Assembly: GCA_964464755.1 (NCBI GenBank)
Contig: CAYXGZ010000027.1
Span: 1 to 47,187, forward strand
Reading direction: 5' to 3'
DNA length: 47,187 nt
Source of the DNA: CAYXGZ01 sp964464755
GTDB taxonomy: Bacteria > Planctomycetota > MHYJ01 > JACPRB01
In this document: positions 19,026 through 26,472 of the stretch, piece after piece
Layout: every line of letters starts with the position of its first letter
Position numbering within the stretch: the stretch's first letter is position 1
Position numbers and translations under genes: made by a program
Notes under the pieces: generated by a model
The model's database searches: none
Told to the model about the DNA's origin: nothing
What the model saw: the letters and a program-made list of their open reading frames with translations, nothing else

Positions 19026-19053
19026 ATTATAGGGACGTTGCGGCCCGCCGCAA
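19026..19053 (-). promoter_or_regulatory. Putative promoter of the Ser/Thr kinase gene
   Basis: Minus-strand TATAAT (19031-19026) with TTGCGG (19053-19048) at 16-nt spacing. It lies 32 nt before the ATG at 18993, leaving a leader of about 25 nt. The divergent gene at 19120 has its own -10. Confidence 0.5.
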
Positions 19054-19103
19054 GGACGGGTGAGCGGCCCCGGATTCGCGCGACGGCCGCCGGGGGCCCC
19101 GTG

Positions 19104-19109
19104 TATAGT
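19104..19109 (+). promoter_or_regulatory. Putative -10 (TATAGT) before the HEAT-repeat gene
   Basis: TATAGT ends 10 nt before the ATG at 19120. It supports that start over in-frame codons upstream, because a transcript from here would not contain them. No Shine-Dalgarno and no clear -35. Confidence 0.45.
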
Positions 19110-19119
19110 AGGCGCACCC

Positions 19120-20520
19120 ATGACCGCCGCGGCCTTGGCCCTCCTGTTGCTGCTGCCGGGACCCGAACAGGTCGTCATCACCCGGGACGGCAAGCGCCTC
19201 GTGGGCGAGGTCTCGCGCGAGGGCGCCACGTTCGTGGTCAAGACCCTCGTCGAGACGGTCCAGGTCCCCGAGGACCGCGTCTTCCTGATCTTCCGCGACC
19301 CCTCCGAGGCCCGCGACGAGGTCAGCGCCCAGCTCGACCAGTGCAAGCGGATCTACGAGGAGGCGGCCGCGCTCCCCGAGAAGGACCCGCTCCGCCGCCA
19401 CCGCTTCTCCGTCGCCCTCGCCAAGTGCTCGGAGACCCGGGACCTCGTCGAGATCCTCTGCCGCTACTACGACACCGACGCGCACGGCTTCCTCCGGCTC
19501 ATGCGCGAGATCCCCCAGTTCATGCGGCTGATCCGCGACCAGATGGGCTCGGCCCTCGCGATGCCGGTCGTGGCGGGCCGCAAGGGCGAGGAGGTCGGCC
19601 TCGAGGTGCGGCGCTTCGAGTTCACGGCCCCCGCCGCGCCGGACCGGACCTGGATCCACGGCGGCGACCTCGGCACCGGGCAGGGCGCGATCCTGGCCGG
19701 CCTGGCCGCGGAGTCCCCGAAGGCCCGCGAGGAGGCCCTGAAGAAGCTGGTCTCGCCCCCCGCCCCGCACGCGCTCGGCGCGATCGTGCGGCTCTGGGAG
19801 AAGGAGACGGACGAGAACGTGCTCCGCGGCGTCGTGGACGCCTGCTGGCGGCTCGACGTGGAGCCGCTCTTCAAGAAGAAGGACCTCGCGTTCCTGAAGA
19901 ACGAGTCCGACCCCAAGCGGAAGTACGCGGTCGCCGACCTCGCGAAGCGCCTGGGCACGAAGACCGCGTGCGCCTTCCTCGCCGAGACGTTGCGCGACGG
20001 GGCGGTGACGGAGAACCGGACGCGCGGGATGTACTGCTCGGCGTTCCGAAGGATGCGCGCCTGGGCGGCGGACGAGCTCAAGGAGTCGTACCTCAAGACG
20101 TCGGACTACAAGGCGAAGGGCGAGATCTGCAAGCAGCTCGGGATGCTGCGGGACCCGAAGGGCGCGCTCGTGCTGCGGCTGGCGATGAGCCAGTTCGCGG
20201 CGAACCCGGGGACGAAGGTCCACTGGGGCACGGCGTACTACGCGCTCGAGCTGGTCGGCAAGCCCGCGATGCCCGCGGCGATCGAGGCGATGTCCGACCG
20301 CAACGACGACGTGCGGCGCTGCGGCAAGGCGCTCGCCCAGCGCTTCAGCGGCGAGAACGAGGAGAACTCCCAGCACTACGTGAAGTGGTGGCAGACCTAC
20401 CACAAGATCGTGGAGGACGAGGAGCTCAAGTGGTGGGCCGAGCAGGCCACCAAGGACTACCCCGTCGACCCGGGGGCCTTCAAGTACTTCGACCGGAAAT
20501 TCCAGGAACCGCGTAACTAG
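19120..20520 (+). CDS. Exported HEAT-repeat protein with N-terminal SHD1-like beta module
   Basis: This 466-aa protein starts at ATG 19120 with a short signal peptide (residues 1-14, leucine-rich, ending LLPG). The frame is open further upstream, but the signal peptide and the -10 at 19104 choose this start. Residues about 18-62 form a small beta module (TRDGKRLVGEVSREGATFVV, then VQVPEDRVFLI) of the kind found in many planctomycete envelope proteins. Residues about 180-400 show helical HEAT-like repeats (LGAIVRLWEKETDENVLRGV; LAKRLGTKTACAFLAETL; AIEAMSDRNDDVRRCGKALAQ). Function is unknown. It abuts the next gene, which carries a related beta module, so the two probably act together. Confidence 0.8.
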   Translation: MTAAALALLLLLPGPEQVVITRDGKRLVGEVSREGATFVVKTLVETVQVPEDRVFLIFRDPSEARDEVSAQLDQCKRIYEEAAALPEKDPLRRHRFSVALAKCSETRDLVEILCRYYDTDAHGFLRLMREIPQFMRLIRDQMGSALAMPVVAGRKGEEVGLEVRRFEFTAPAAPDRTWIHGGDLGTGQGAILAGLAAESPKAREEALKKLVSPPAPHALGAIVRLWEKETDENVLRGVVDACWRLDVEPLFKKKDLAFLKNESDPKRKYAVADLAKRLGTKTACAFLAETLRDGAVTENRTRGMYCSAFRRMRAWAADELKESYLKTSDYKAKGEICKQLGMLRDPKGALVLRLAMSQFAANPGTKVHWGTAYYALELVGKPAMPAAIEAMSDRNDDVRRCGKALAQRFSGENEENSQHYVKWWQTYHKIVEDEELKWWAEQATKDYPVDPGAFKYFDRKFQEPRN

Positions 20521-21879
20521 ATGGCCGGCCAGACCCAGCGGAGGCCGCCGCCGGCTCCGCCCCCGCCTCCCCCGCCGGAGCCCGGAAAGAAGTCCCTCCC
20601 CTGGCTCTGGATCGCGATCGGCCTCGGCGTCGTCCTCATCGGAGCCGCGGGCGTGGCGATCTTCCTCCCGGGCCCGAAGCCGGATGACTCGACGGGCGGG
20701 CCCACGGCCGCGCCGAGCGCGGCCCCGACCTCGCGGCCCGCGTCGTCCGCGGCGCCGACCCCGCCCCCTCCGAAGGTGACGGCCGAGGAGGAGAAGGCGG
20801 CGAAGGTGCTCTTCGACGAGGCGAAGGCGTTCGAGGACCAGGACAAGCCGGACCTGGCGCTGCAGAAGTACCTCGACCTCTCGATCAAGTACCCCTTCTC
20901 GGCGCTGGCGCACCAGGCCGGGGAGCGGTCGGTCGAGATCGAGAAGCGGCTGAAGGACCTCTTCGTGAAGGAGTTCGAGGCGGCGCGGCAGGCCTCGGAG
21001 AAGGCGGTGGCCGCAGGGGAGGTCGTGAAGGCGATCGAGGGGCTCAGGGCCTTCGCGGCGACCGCGTCGAACGACATGGTGCGGCGCCGGGCGGAGGGCG
21101 AGGCGGCGCAGCTCGAGAACGACGCGCGGAAGGCCTACAACGAGGCGCTGCAGAAGGCGGACGCGCTGGCCAAGGAGCACAAGTACTCCGAGGCGGCGGA
21201 GCTGCTGCGGGCGGCGTCGGAACGCTCGATCGAGGAGGTTCGGACGGCGGCGGAGAAGGATCGCGCGGCGCTGGCGGAAGCGGGCAAGGCCTGGGGGGAG
21301 TGGCGGGCGCGGCAGCAGGTGGAGGCGGCGGAGGAGTCGGCGCTCAAGAAGGTGAAGGCGCTGCTGCCGAAGCTGAAGGCGCGGAAGTACGACGAGGCGC
21401 TGAAGGAGCTCGAGGCGGCGGCGAAGAGCCCGGCGTACGTGCCGGTGGCGGCGATCCTGGAGGGGGATCGGGCGCTGGCGGCGGCGGCCGCGTCGTGGTG
21501 GGAGGCGGTGCTGAAGGGCCTGAAGGCGCGGGCGGGCCAGGAGGCGGCGTTCCAGACGGCGGACGGCAAGTGGACGCGGGGGAAGCTGACGAAGATCCTC
21601 GAGGACCGGCTGATCGTGCGGATCGAGGACACGGACGTCGAGGTGCCGCTGGACAAGCTTCACGACGACCAGGTGGTGCTGCTGGCGACGGGCCGGGGCG
21701 GGCTGGCGGAGGGCTCGGGGGAGACGTACGCGAAGGCGGCGATGTGGTTCTTCCTCGAGGGCAAGGCGGAGACCTCGCGGCTCTACCTGGCGACGGCGAA
21801 GGAGCTGGGCTTCGCGGCGGACTCGCTCGAGAAGTCCTGGCGCGAGGGGTACCTGAGGGCGGCGGTGGGGGGGAAGTAG
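20521..21879 (+). CDS. Single-pass membrane protein with coiled-coil/TPR-like region and SHD1-like module
   Basis: This 452-aa protein starts immediately after the previous stop codon. It has a proline-rich cytoplasmic N-terminus (a run of seven Pro near residue 14), one membrane helix (about 27-49) and a Pro/Ala/Ser-rich linker (about 55-85). A long alpha-helical, Glu/Lys/Ala-rich region follows (about 85-330; TPR-like FEDQDKPDLALQKYLDLSIK near 100). A small beta module (TADGKWTRGKLTKILEDRLI, then VEVPLDKLHDDQV) lies near 340-385, resembling the module of the upstream protein. Codons in the second half favour G at the third position, unlike the C-ending preference nearer the left edge. No enzyme motif is recognisable. 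The layout mirrors the exported half of the kinase at 15118-18993. Confidence 0.75.
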   Translation: MAGQTQRRPPPAPPPPPPPEPGKKSLPWLWIAIGLGVVLIGAAGVAIFLPGPKPDDSTGGPTAAPSAAPTSRPASSAAPTPPPPKVTAEEEKAAKVLFDEAKAFEDQDKPDLALQKYLDLSIKYPFSALAHQAGERSVEIEKRLKDLFVKEFEAARQASEKAVAAGEVVKAIEGLRAFAATASNDMVRRRAEGEAAQLENDARKAYNEALQKADALAKEHKYSEAAELLRAASERSIEEVRTAAEKDRAALAEAGKAWGEWRARQQVEAAEESALKKVKALLPKLKARKYDEALKELEAAAKSPAYVPVAAILEGDRALAAAAASWWEAVLKGLKARAGQEAAFQTADGKWTRGKLTKILEDRLIVRIEDTDVEVPLDKLHDDQVVLLATGRGGLAEGSGETYAKAAMWFFLEGKAETSRLYLATAKELGFAADSLEKSWREGYLRAAVGGK

Positions 21880-21931
21880 ACTCCCATGTCCTTTCAAGAA
21901 CAATCCGTCTCACTTTCGGAGCCTGGCCTCC

Positions 21932-21946
21932 AAGGGGCACTAACTG
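21932..21946 (+). promoter_or_regulatory. Shine-Dalgarno AAGGGG and CTG start of the helicase-nuclease gene
   Basis: AAGGGG (21932-21937) is followed by 6 nt and a CTG (21944) directly after an in-frame TAA (21941). From that CTG the frame reads LATILGLLNQVIAYWRECIR and continues without break into the helicase. It looks like a natural protein N-terminus, whereas the first conventional start codon (TTG, 22034) would begin 30 codons later. Confidence 0.5.
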
Positions 21947-24900
21947 GCTACGATCTTAGGACTGCTGAATCAAGTCATCGCGTATTGGCGAGAGTGCATT
22001 CGATGTGAGGATCTCCTCCAAGGGGAGATCGCCTTGCACGCTCGGAAGAAGGCCATCCTCGACCCTTTCCCCACCGACCCCTTCATCTTTGCAGTCGAGC
22101 CCGGGAAGGCTAACTACAGCGACGATCGAATTCTCCGTCTCAAGGAGTATGCGGATACACAGGCGCTCGACTGCTACTACGGATACCCAATCCTCCTCTA
22201 CAAGGGCGAGGACGGAAGGTCGAAACTGGCACCGTTGCTGGTCCAAAAGGTAGGTTTCGGCGTAAACCAGGGCACGAACTTCTGCCAACCGGAAGAGGTA
22301 CTGCCGACCCTTGGCCTCAAGGCATGCGAACAACTGGGATTGCGCAGCGAAGAGATATCTCTCCTTGGTGAAGCGCTCAACGGACTACTTGCCGAAAGGC
22401 AGACGTCCAAGAACATCCAGGAAGCCGTCCTGAGCCTGCTTCGCAACGAATCCACAATCACGCTTCCCGCCGCCTTAGACCCTACCAACGTTGGATCACC
22501 CAAACTGAGTGATTCCACCACGCCTGGGATACACAATCATTCAGTTCTATTCGTTGGAGAGAACACCGCCTTCAACGCATACATGCTCGAGGACCTAGGA
22601 GAACTACTCTCTCGAAAAGACCTCGAGGCCACCGCCTTGAGGTTCCTGATTGGCAAGTCGATCACCTCGGGCACGACCGGCACCGCACCGGTGCTGCCCT
22701 TTCATTGCAACGAGTACCAAGTAGCAGCCATCGAGCAAGCTCAGAGCAACGATCTAACGGTGGTAACTGGGCCCCCGGGAACTGGGAAGAGTCAATTCAT
22801 CGCCAATTTGGCTGTGAACTTGTTCCTCCAAGGAAAGAAGACCCTCTTTGTAAGTCACACCAACGAGGCTGTCGATGTCGTAAACCGAAACCTCACCGAC
22901 CACTTCCCCAACCTCATGCTTCGGACGGGCAATAAGGACCAGCGCCAGCAACTCAATGGCCACGTCAATGCACTCTTTCAGGATGTCCAACCTGGTCGCA
23001 CACTCAGTATCTCACGGAATACCCTGGAGGCAGACTGGAGTGCGCTCCTTCAGAAACGTACCCAACTTCTGGAGATGGCCTCGCTGGAACTTGAGTACGA
23101 ACGCACCGCGCAGTCGCTTGCCGACGACGCCGCCTTGTGGGGCTTCGGTACTGATGCTGCCCAACTGCTCAGGGCTCTGGGGGCAAGAATTCAGCCCCTG
23201 ACCGCACTTCTCAATCGTATCGAGTCACTCGACACCAAATGCAAGACGCAGTCTTTTGGATGGTGGGAGCGATTTCTGCTGATCTTCCAACCGCGTCGGT
23301 TTGAAGGTCAGTTGCGCGGCCTAGTAGACGACATCTCTACTCTCCTCGGGGCACCAGCTCTCAACGTCTTGAGGAGGCGCGAGAGTGCTCTACCTCTGTC
23401 CGGCGTTGACGATCCGCATTGGTCTCGAATTCGACCCCTGTTAGCATTGAGCTCAAGACAACTCGAATGCGACAGGAAATTGCAGCGTTTGGAGTGCTTC
23501 CCTTCCCGCCTAGATCTAGAGGGCTCCATCTCACGAGGCGAGGATAGGTACTTCGAGTCTTGTCGCCAGTTCCTCCGCGAGACCTATCTACACGCAATCG
23601 TCAAGACGCCTCGAGACATTGGAAAGATCAAGTCGTTCATTAACGAAGTATCCAGGACCTTTGGCAGCGACGAGAGGACATTGGGACGGGACTTCCGGAC
23701 GGCTCTAGAATCGTTGCGCCTCTGGTCGTGCACTCTCAAATCGCTCAGGCGCTCGTTCCCGTTGGAGGCAGGCGTATTTGATTATGTGATATTCGACGAG
23801 GCCTCCCAAATTGACCTACCGTCAGCTGCGCCTGCGCTCTATCGCGCAAAAAGGGCGATCGTGGTAGGCGACCCCATGCAACTCCCGCACATATCTACAC
23901 TTTCTCCAGATATCGAGAGAGCCGCAGCATCTCGGGCCGGACTCGATGCATACCCCGACTTCTATCCTAGTCGAGTTGGATATCGAACTACATCACTGTT
24001 CAAGGCAGCGGAGGCTGCGTTGTCTAGCCCTCCTGCTTACCTCACGAATCACTACCGGTCAGAGGATGAGATCATCGGTCTCTGCAATGAGGTGTTCTAT
24101 GGGAAACGACTCAAGATCTTCACAAGGCTAGATCATGTTAGGTACCCCCCAGAACTCCCACGAGGCCTACATTGGGTAGATTGCAAGGGTACCGCAATTC
24201 GCCCAAGCTCCGGGAGTCGGATCAACTCAGAAGAGGCGACTCAGGTGGTCACGACGTTAGTTGAGACCCTTCAGAAGGCCGCCGGATCACCACTGACCAT
24301 CGGCGTCGTAACTCCATACTCAGCACAACGAGAGCGCATTTCGCAGGAGCTCCTCCGCAGGACGACCGAGGATCAACGCCAATCCCATGACATTAAAGTC
24401 CTAACGGCGCACAAGTTCCAGGGTTCCGAGAGAGATATCATGATCTTCTCGCCTGTGCTCGCCGGGCACGGTGACGGGAATGACGACAAGTGGTTCAATG
24501 CGTATCCCCAGATTCTGAATGTCGCCCTATCAAGAGCCAGACATCTACTCTGGATCGTCGGAGACCAGGCTTACTGCCGCAGTCGACCGGGGGTGCTAGG
24601 GCGAATATCGAAGGCCTACGACGAGATCAAGAGATCGGCGCAAGTTGAGGAACTTTGCCTGGGCGAGAGGTTCGATACTCCGACCGAGCGTTTGCTATTC
24701 ACCCTTCTTCAGAGGGCCGACCTCGAACGAAAGGGCTACAGGCTCGTCCCCAAGTATGTTGACCGCCGATACACCCTGGATATCGCCCTCCTCGGTCCCA
24801 CGCGAATTGACCTCGAATGTGACGGGGAACAGCATGAACTCCTAGATGGAGTGCCAATCATCGAGGATGTTGAGCGAGACCGGTACCTTTCGGCTCGCGG

Positions 24901-24991
24901 GTGGAAGGTTATTCGAATTCCAAATCGGAGGCTGCTCCATGACCCGAATCAGGTGGTGGCGGATGTCATGGCGGCTATGGAGCCAGCCTAG
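21944..24991 (+). CDS. SF1 (Upf1/DNA2-like) helicase fused to a C-terminal Vsr/DUF559-type endonuclease domain
   Basis: From the CTG start it is 1015 aa (985 aa from the alternative TTG at 22034). Residues 1-260 are an uncharacterised N-terminal region. A COG1112-like SF1B helicase follows: Q-motif CNEYQVAAIEQA, Walker A GPPGTGKS at 276, SHTNEAVD (Ia), DEAS near 618 with VVGDPMQLPH (III), HYRSEDEI (IV), HKFQGSERD (V) and VALSRARHLLWIVGD (VI). Residues about 905-1012 form a PD-(D/E)xK nuclease of the Vsr/DUF559/MTES_1575 type: TLDIALL, then E958-x-D960-G-x-x-Q963-H964, and ERDRYLSARGWKVIRIPN. The same domain order occurs in anti-phage helicase-nucleases. It is low in GC and followed 99 nt later by a HEPN-motif gene. 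A role in defence is inference. Confidence 0.88.
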   Translation: MATILGLLNQVIAYWRECIRCEDLLQGEIALHARKKAILDPFPTDPFIFAVEPGKANYSDDRILRLKEYADTQALDCYYGYPILLYKGEDGRSKLAPLLVQKVGFGVNQGTNFCQPEEVLPTLGLKACEQLGLRSEEISLLGEALNGLLAERQTSKNIQEAVLSLLRNESTITLPAALDPTNVGSPKLSDSTTPGIHNHSVLFVGENTAFNAYMLEDLGELLSRKDLEATALRFLIGKSITSGTTGTAPVLPFHCNEYQVAAIEQAQSNDLTVVTGPPGTGKSQFIANLAVNLFLQGKKTLFVSHTNEAVDVVNRNLTDHFPNLMLRTGNKDQRQQLNGHVNALFQDVQPGRTLSISRNTLEADWSALLQKRTQLLEMASLELEYERTAQSLADDAALWGFGTDAAQLLRALGARIQPLTALLNRIESLDTKCKTQSFGWWERFLLIFQPRRFEGQLRGLVDDISTLLGAPALNVLRRRESALPLSGVDDPHWSRIRPLLALSSRQLECDRKLQRLECFPSRLDLEGSISRGEDRYFESCRQFLRETYLHAIVKTPRDIGKIKSFINEVSRTFGSDERTLGRDFRTALESLRLWSCTLKSLRRSFPLEAGVFDYVIFDEASQIDLPSAAPALYRAKRAIVVGDPMQLPHISTLSPDIERAAASRAGLDAYPDFYPSRVGYRTTSLFKAAEAALSSPPAYLTNHYRSEDEIIGLCNEVFYGKRLKIFTRLDHVRYPPELPRGLHWVDCKGTAIRPSSGSRINSEEATQVVTTLVETLQKAAGSPLTIGVVTPYSAQRERISQELLRRTTEDQRQSHDIKVLTAHKFQGSERDIMIFSPVLAGHGDGNDDKWFNAYPQILNVALSRARHLLWIVGDQAYCRSRPGVLGRISKAYDEIKRSAQVEELCLGERFDTPTERLLFTLLQRADLERKGYRLVPKYVDRRYTLDIALLGPTRIDLECDGEQHELLDGVPIIEDVERDRYLSARGWKVIRIPNRRLLHDPNQVVADVMAAMEPA

Positions 24992-25090
24992 GATGAAATG
25001 CAGTCAAGTGCGACTTCACTGCTTGCGACGACACCTGTGCCGAGTATGGAGCCCACTTTCCGCTGAGATTCTCAACGGACTGACCACATC

Positions 25091-25633
25091 ATGACACGAA
25101 CGCAGAGGCGGCAGGCGATTCAGATGGTGCTCGCAGCGGACAAGTACCTTCAGTTGGCGATGGGTCTTGGGGCTCAGCGGTGCAAAGTGACCATTGGCGA
25201 CATACGGGAAGCCTTCAGTACCGGCAATGCTCCACTAGGCCAAAGGAGACCTTTCTTCGCCATAGCTCATTTGAACTCTGCGGCTGTGCGCCTAGCGACT
25301 ATTGAGGACATCCTACGCCCTAAGGGCATCCGAGAGTACGAAAGACAACTCCGGTCTTGGCTTGTGCAGGTGGAGAACAGATCAAAGGCGAATCCATCTC
25401 AATTGGTTATCCTCCCGGGCGAAGCTGCGAAGTGGGTACATGTCATGCTTCGGGATTCAGTTGCGCACGCTGAGGACCAGAAGGACCATCCGAATGCTGT
25501 TAGGAAACAGTCGTGGGATTCTCGGAACAGATTACTCGATCACTTGTGTCCGAAGGGACTCTACGATTGCCTAACGACGATCAGGGGGACCTTGGCAGAC
25601 GAATTGGGTGACATCCCCGCTTGGGGTCGGTAG
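25091..25633 (+). CDS. Small alpha-helical protein with HEPN-type RNase motif (putative toxin/effector)
   Basis: This 180-aa protein appears all-helical, with no signal peptide or membrane helix. Near the end of a long helix it carries MLRDSVAHAED, with R121-D122-x3-H126. That is the R-polar-x3-H motif at the active site of HEPN ribonucleases, including many toxin and abortive-infection RNases. It lies 99 nt after the helicase-nuclease gene, same strand, same low GC, so the pair probably arrived together. A plausible role is RNA cleavage triggered by the helicase-nuclease, but I recognise no specific family. HEPN proteins may also be inactive partners, so RNase activity is inference. The Shine-Dalgarno before ATG 25091 is weak. 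Confidence 0.7.
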   Translation: MTRTQRRQAIQMVLAADKYLQLAMGLGAQRCKVTIGDIREAFSTGNAPLGQRRPFFAIAHLNSAAVRLATIEDILRPKGIREYERQLRSWLVQVENRSKANPSQLVILPGEAAKWVHVMLRDSVAHAEDQKDHPNAVRKQSWDSRNRLLDHLCPKGLYDCLTTIRGTLADELGDIPAWGR

Positions 25634-25795
25634 TCCTGAATGTAATCAGTCGAGATCGAAGAGATTGGAGAATAGCTACTGCGGCACCGGCCCGCCGCAC
25701 GTGAAGAGCCAGTGCACTTGTGTGTCGCTCCCGCCCACTCGAGCCTACCATCGCGACGGCGCGGTCTTTCAGCCGCTCCTCGGAATAGGCAAGGA

Positions 25796-25815
25796 GGCCG
25801 GCCCTGCGGCCGGCC
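25796..25815 (-). terminator. Strong hairpin downstream of the small secreted protein gene
   Basis: A perfect 8-bp inverted repeat GGCCGGCC with a CTGC loop lies 22 nt past the stop of the gene ending at 25838. No long T-run follows on the minus strand. It may also block read-through from the convergent island genes. Confidence 0.5.
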
Positions 25816-25837
25816 CCCCGTTGAATCGCGTCGCGAC

Positions 25838-26359
25838 CTACTTCTTGTCGATCGCCTTCACGACCTGCGTCGACGTCATCTTCATCCGCCCGTCCGTCAC
25901 CGACTCGATCTTCGCCGTCCCGCCAGGGACCGCGTCGCTCGTCCAGGTCTTCGTCGTCGTCTTGAGGCCGTTGCTCTCGTGCACGACCTTCACCCAGTGG
26001 CACTTCAGCTTCTTGCCGGCGACCTCGATCACCTCGTCGCCCTGCTCCGGCTTCGCGGCGTCCTTGGCCGGCTCGCCCTTCTGGATCTTCGCCGGATGGT
26101 GCGCGTCGCTCGGCGTCATCTCCGTCTTCGTCCCCTGCACCGTCGTGGAGCCCGTCATCGTCACCACGGCCTCGTCGGCGTCGATCGACTTGAGCGTGTA
26201 GACGATCTCGGCCTCGCTCTTGATGCCGTTCGTCACGTTGTCCGCCCGCAGCGTCACGCTGCTGCCGGCCTTGAACTTGGACCAGCTCTTGTAGGTCGGG
26301 TTCTCGACGTCCTGCCAGAGGACCCCGAGGACCAGGGCCGCCACCACCAGCTTCGACAT
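25838..26359 (-). CDS. Small secreted protein of unknown function
   Basis: This 173-aa protein has an N-terminal signal peptide (MSKLVVAALVLGVLWQ). The mature part is rich in Lys, Thr and Val and reads as alternating beta strands (SEAEIVYTLKSIDADEAVVT; KLKCHWVKVVHESNGLKTTT; GGTAKIESVTDGRMKMTSTQ). A beta-rich periplasmic or lipoprotein-like fold is likely, but there is no lipobox. It contains one cysteine. The start is supported by GGAGG about 6 nt upstream of the ATG at 26359. GC content is back to the chromosomal norm, so it is not part of the island. Function cannot be inferred. Confidence 0.7.
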   Translation of the reverse strand: MSKLVVAALVLGVLWQDVENPTYKSWSKFKAGSSVTLRADNVTNGIKSEAEIVYTLKSIDADEAVVTMTGSTTVQGTKTEMTPSDAHHPAKIQKGEPAKDAAKPEQGDEVIEVAGKKLKCHWVKVVHESNGLKTTTKTWTSDAVPGGTAKIESVTDGRMKMTSTQVVKAIDKK

Positions 26360-26391
26360 GCTCGCCTCCGTTGGGTTGGATCCACCACCAC

Positions 26392-26409
26392 CCCTCCCGG
26401 CCGGGAGGG
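26392..26409. repeat. Perfect 18-bp palindrome upstream of the small secreted protein gene
   Basis: CCCTCCCGG followed by its reverse complement CCGGGAGGG, in the 113-nt gap between bioA (ends 26473) and the gene starting at 26359. It could terminate the bioA transcript or be an operator in the leader of the next gene. TATCTA on the minus strand (26423-26418) is a weak -10 just upstream. Confidence 0.5.
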
Positions 26410-26472
26410 CGTCCTGCTAGATACAGGAATCCGCGGGATCCAGTTTAGGAAGACGGGCAATTCGGGCGGGGC

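Larger units (their letters stand above)
21886..25690. mobile_element. Low-GC genomic island carrying a two-gene putative defence system
   Basis: Base composition changes abruptly just after 21880 and recovers near 25690. Sampled 60-base lines inside count about 53-57% GC, against about 77% in the adjacent line checked at 21421. Codon use is correspondingly relaxed, with many A/T-ending codons. Genes on both sides are intact. I found no integrase, tRNA, insertion-sequence ends or flanking direct repeats, so the mode of arrival is not visible. Cargo is the helicase-nuclease gene and the HEPN-motif gene only. Confidence 0.7.

Noticed and set aside
15373..19032. Open frame of 1219 codons on the plus strand opposite the Ser/Thr kinase
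   Set aside because: Composition is Leu/Arg/Val/Asp-biased as in antisense shadows. The minus-strand kinase has clear catalytic motifs throughout.
21886..22008. A 40-codon frame starting at ATG 21886 (MSFQEQSV...) at the left edge of the low-GC island
   Set aside because: It ends at TGA 22006 inside the N-terminal part of the helicase in another frame and has no recognisable content. A leader peptide cannot be excluded, but nothing supports it.
25634..25837. 204-nt gap after the HEPN-motif gene searched for att sites, small RNAs or an antitoxin gene
   Set aside because: Apart from the hairpin at 25796-25815 I see no open frame with a ribosome site, no direct repeat shared with the left boundary and no tRNA-like structure.
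25608..26201. Plus-strand open frame bridging the end of the HEPN-motif gene and the small secreted protein gene
   Set aside because: It spans the sharp composition boundary and the hairpin at 25796 and is antisense to a gene with a signal peptide and ribosome binding site. No motif.
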